Assembly (NCBI RefSeq): GCF_900104035.1
Contig: NZ_FNIT01000006.1
Location: 186,001 to 250,000 of the forward strand
Length of the DNA: 64,000 nt
Origin: Aureimonas jatrophae
GTDB lineage: Bacteria; Pseudomonadota; Alphaproteobacteria; Rhizobiales; Rhizobiaceae
Reading direction: 5' to 3'
The translations under genes were made by a program, and so were the position numbers. This document shows positions 61,975 to 64,000 of this stretch, piece by piece. Within the stretch, counting starts at the first letter, position 1. The number at the start of each line of letters is the position of its first letter. A model generated the notes under the pieces. It did no database searches. It had not been told where the DNA came from and worked only from the letters and a program-made list of their open reading frames with translations.

Positions 61975-64000
61975 TCACTGGCGGGGCGCGCCGGCCGTCT
62001 CCACGGGCTTCACGAGGGCCGTGATGCGGCGCAGGGTCACGCGCCGGTTCTCGGCATTCGGGCCTTGTGCATCGACCTTGAGGTCTTCTTCGCCGTAGCC
62101 TTGCGTCACGATGTTTTCTGCGGGGATCTCGAAATACTCCGTCAGTGCCGTCGCCACCGCCTCGGCACGTCGATCCGACAAGGCCAGGTTGGCGACGTTG
62201 CTGCCGACAGCATCGGTATGACCTTCGAGGAGGAAGACCTCCGCCGGGTTCTCATCGATGACCCGCTTCACCGCGTCCGCCAACGCCTGCAGGTTCTCGA
62301 CCTGATCCTGTGCGATCTGGTCGGAGCCGAAGGCGAAGTTGATGGTGGCCAGATCGATACGCCGGACCTTGTCGCGAATGCGGGGCGAGCGGCGAACTTC
62401 ATCCACGGAGTAGATGCGCTCGACCGTCTCAACCGGCGGAGCGACGAGGGTCTCGTAGTAGAGTTCCTCGTCCGGCTGCCTCACGTCGACGATGTAGCGA
62501 TCCTCGGGTATCTCGAGCCGGAGCGGCGGCAAGTCCGCGCCGACGTCGGCATAGTAGTTCGGCCGCGTGTCGTCCTCAGCGTAGGGATCGTAGAACAGCA
62601 CGGTCTCGCGACCGTCCGGCGCGATGCGCGAGCGCTGAATGACGTCGCCGTACTCGTTCTCGATCGTGACGATCTGGACTCCGTTCTCGCGGACGATCGT
62701 CTCACGCGAAAGGCCGCGCGGCAGCCGTTCGTAGTAGACGTCGCGCGAGCCCCGCGAGAGGCGATCGTTGTCGTCCGACCGAATGAAGTAGGCGGCGGCT
62801 GCGCCGGCTGCTGCGCCTGCGACGCCTGCACCCACGATCGAGAGGATGTCCCGGTCGCCCACCCGCTCCACGACCTGGGCCTGAGGCGGCAGCGCGAAGT
62901 CGGGACGACGGTCGATGCGTTCGCCCTGGACGGCGGTGACCGGACGGACCTCGACGGGTGCCTGCAGACGCTGGACCTGCGCGTCGACCGCGCCGACCTG
63001 GCCGGCCGGGACCGGTGCGGTCTGCAGATCTGTCGCAACGGGCTCCGGCGGGCGGGTCGGAGGGAGCGTCGCCTGCGGGGTCGTCGCAGCGCCGGGTGCC
63101 GGCTGGTCGGGCAAGGCCGCAGGCGGCGCTCCCGGTACCGTCCCGTTCGGCGGGGTGCCGGGCGGCAGTGCCTGCGGGGCCGGCGGGGTGCCGGGAACCA
63201 CCGGAGCACCCGCCTCCGGAGCCACCGGTGCGGTGGACGGCGCGGTCGGGGTTGCCGGCGTCGCCGGGTTGGCCGGGGCTGCTGGGGTCACGGGTTCGGT
63301 GCCCAGCACCGGCGCGGCTGGCGGAACGGGCGCGGCGGCATCTGGAGCCCGGGGTGCCGCGGGCGTTTCCGTTGATGCTGCGGGCGGGGTCGGTTGCTGG
63401 CGCGCGTCAGGACGCTCGCCCGCTCCGGCCGGAGCGCGAGGTTCGGCCGCCGGTGCCGCTGGTTCGCGAACGTCGTTCTGCGTGCCGTTGTCCACCGGCA
63501 AGCGGGACGGATCGCCCTGCGGCGCGTCGGCCGGGGGAGGGCCGCTGTCGGGAGCGGCCGCATTGGGTCTGTCACCGGCGCGTGGCGCCTCGCTGTCTGG
63601 TGCCGCCGGGCGGCGTGGTTCATCCGGTGCCCGATCCCGCGCCGGCGCTTCGCCGCTGTCGGGTGCTGCGGGACGCTCGGGCGCTTCCCGGCGGGACGGC
63701 GTTTCCGGTTCCTCGGCGGCAGGGCGTCGGCGCGCAGGTGCTTCGCCGTCCGCCGGGGGCGTGGCATCGTCGGCGGCCGGCGCCGGACGCTCACGCCCGG
63801 GCGCGCGCTCGCGCGTCGCCGGCGCCTCGTCCTGTGCAGGCTCGGCTTCCGGCGCTGCTCGGCGGGCCGGCGCTTCGCGGCGGGCCGGTGCTTCGCCTTC
63901 AGCGGCGGGAGCGGGACGCCGCCGCGGGGCGGGCTCTTCGGCCGCTGCGCCTTCGCCGGCCGCTTCGGGAGCTCCACGACGCTCGCGCGGCGCCGGACGA
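61975..64000 (-). CDS. OmpA-family protein with long Pro/Ala-rich region, C-terminal part
   Basis: An open frame of about 674 residues that continues beyond the right edge, so its start is unseen. The C-terminal domain is OmpA/MotB-like: INFAFGSDQIAQDQ, EGHTDAVGSNVANLALSDRRAEAV (in part) and QGPNAENRRVTLRRI, with the Asp and Arg that bind peptidoglycan diaminopimelate. Before it lie a hydrophobic glycine zipper (GAGVAGAAAGAAAAYFI) and beta-like segments. The visible N-terminal about 300 residues are low-complexity Pro/Ala/Glu/Arg, first with APAR/RRPA-like units, then Pro/Ala/Thr. It probably links the envelope to peptidoglycan. Confidence 0.88.
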   Translation of the reverse strand, partial: RPAPRERRGAPEAAGEGAAAEEPAPRRRPAPAAEGEAPARREAPARRAAPEAEPAQDEAPATRERAPGRERPAPAADDATPPADGEAPARRRPAAEEPETPSRREAPERPAAPDSGEAPARDRAPDEPRRPAAPDSEAPRAGDRPNAAAPDSGPPPADAPQGDPSRLPVDNGTQNDVREPAAPAAEPRAPAGAGERPDARQQPTPPAASTETPAAPRAPDAAAPVPPAAPVLGTEPVTPAAPANPATPATPTAPSTAPVAPEAGAPVVPGTPPAPQALPPGTPPNGTVPGAPPAALPDQPAPGAATTPQATLPPTRPPEPVATDLQTAPVPAGQVGAVDAQVQRLQAPVEVRPVTAVQGERIDRRPDFALPPQAQVVERVGDRDILSIVGAGVAGAAAGAAAAYFIRSDDNDRLSRGSRDVYYERLPRGLSRETIVRENGVQIVTIENEYGDVIQRSRIAPDGRETVLFYDPYAEDDTRPNYYADVGADLPPLRLEIPEDRYIVDVRQPDEELYYETLVAPPVETVERIYSVDEVRRSPRIRDKVRRIDLATINFAFGSDQIAQDQVENLQALADAVKRVIDENPAEVFLLEGHTDAVGSNVANLALSDRRAEAVATALTEYFEIPAENIVTQGYGEEDLKVDAQGPNAENRRVTLRRITALVKPVETAGAPRQ

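Overview
The window is a GC-rich (roughly two thirds G+C by eye), densely packed chromosomal segment of an alphaproteobacterium, most likely of the order Hyphomicrobiales (Rhizobiales). Supporting signs are the three-part FGAM synthase set (purS, purQ and a short purL), an alphaproteobacterial F1-ATPase inhibitor (DUF1476) divergent from purC, an NDUFS4-like complex I subunit, an aapJQMP general amino-acid transporter, an Usg protein, a class I PHA synthase, a tandem cold-shock-domain protein and an Fe-S bacterial photolyase. A family such as Aurantimonadaceae is possible but not proven. I see no transposase, integrase, phage module, CRISPR array or rRNA; three tRNA genes are present.

Layout. 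1-2.3 kb: a 5' fragment of glpD, its repressor glpR with candidate TTTCG-repeat operators, and a transglutaminase-like protein. 2.4-9.3 kb: a SHOCT-type protein, glutamine-dependent nadE, a sugar block (class II fructose-bisphosphate aldolase, an EryH-type triose-phosphate isomerase, a DUF4432 epimerase-like protein) and an aldo/keto reductase. 9.3-16.8 kb: trmJ-murI, a secreted protein, a Pmp3 peptide, rpsD, ttcA-IMPase, a Bcr/CflA-type MFS pump, then BolA, an 11-residue-repeat coiled coil and the monothiol glutaredoxin. 16.9-21.8 kb: purC-purS-purQ-two lipoproteins-purL. 22-29.6 kb: DUF1476, a HpcH/HpaI aldolase, an RBBP9-like hydrolase, cardiolipin synthase, an EEP-family nuclease/phosphatase, purB, an S58 peptidase and a substrate-binding protein.

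29.7-35.7 kb: a second branched-chain-type binding protein, DUF3140, livM-livH-livF-livG components and a GNAT. 35.9-39.1 kb: a flavin reductase and a molybdenum-cofactor maturation set (two separate XdhC halves and a molybdopterin-binding/MocA fusion) without its target enzyme. 39.1-42.1 kb: a possible light-related neighbourhood (DUF2256 zinc ribbon, an SDR lacking its catalytic Tyr, Fe-S photolyase, Usg). 42.1-51.8 kb: radC, map, phaC, a lipoprotein, aminotransferase, hom, glpX and recJ. 51.8-57 kb: tRNA-Glu, a DUF882 lipoprotein, gloA, tandem CSD protein-DUF192, tRNA-Pro, NDUFS4-like gene, tRNA-Arg and metC. 57.2-64 kb: aapJQMP, with an unusually long AapM, and the C-terminal part of an OmpA-like protein with a very long low-complexity region.

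Most of this is core metabolism with few intergenic gaps; many convergent pairs end within 10 bp of each other. I did not find a complete, clearly undescribed system. The best leads are the AapM insertion, the Tyr-less SDR beside the photolyase, the coiled coil between BolA and the glutaredoxin, the lipoprotein pair inside the pur operon, and the S58 peptidase translationally coupled to a binding protein.
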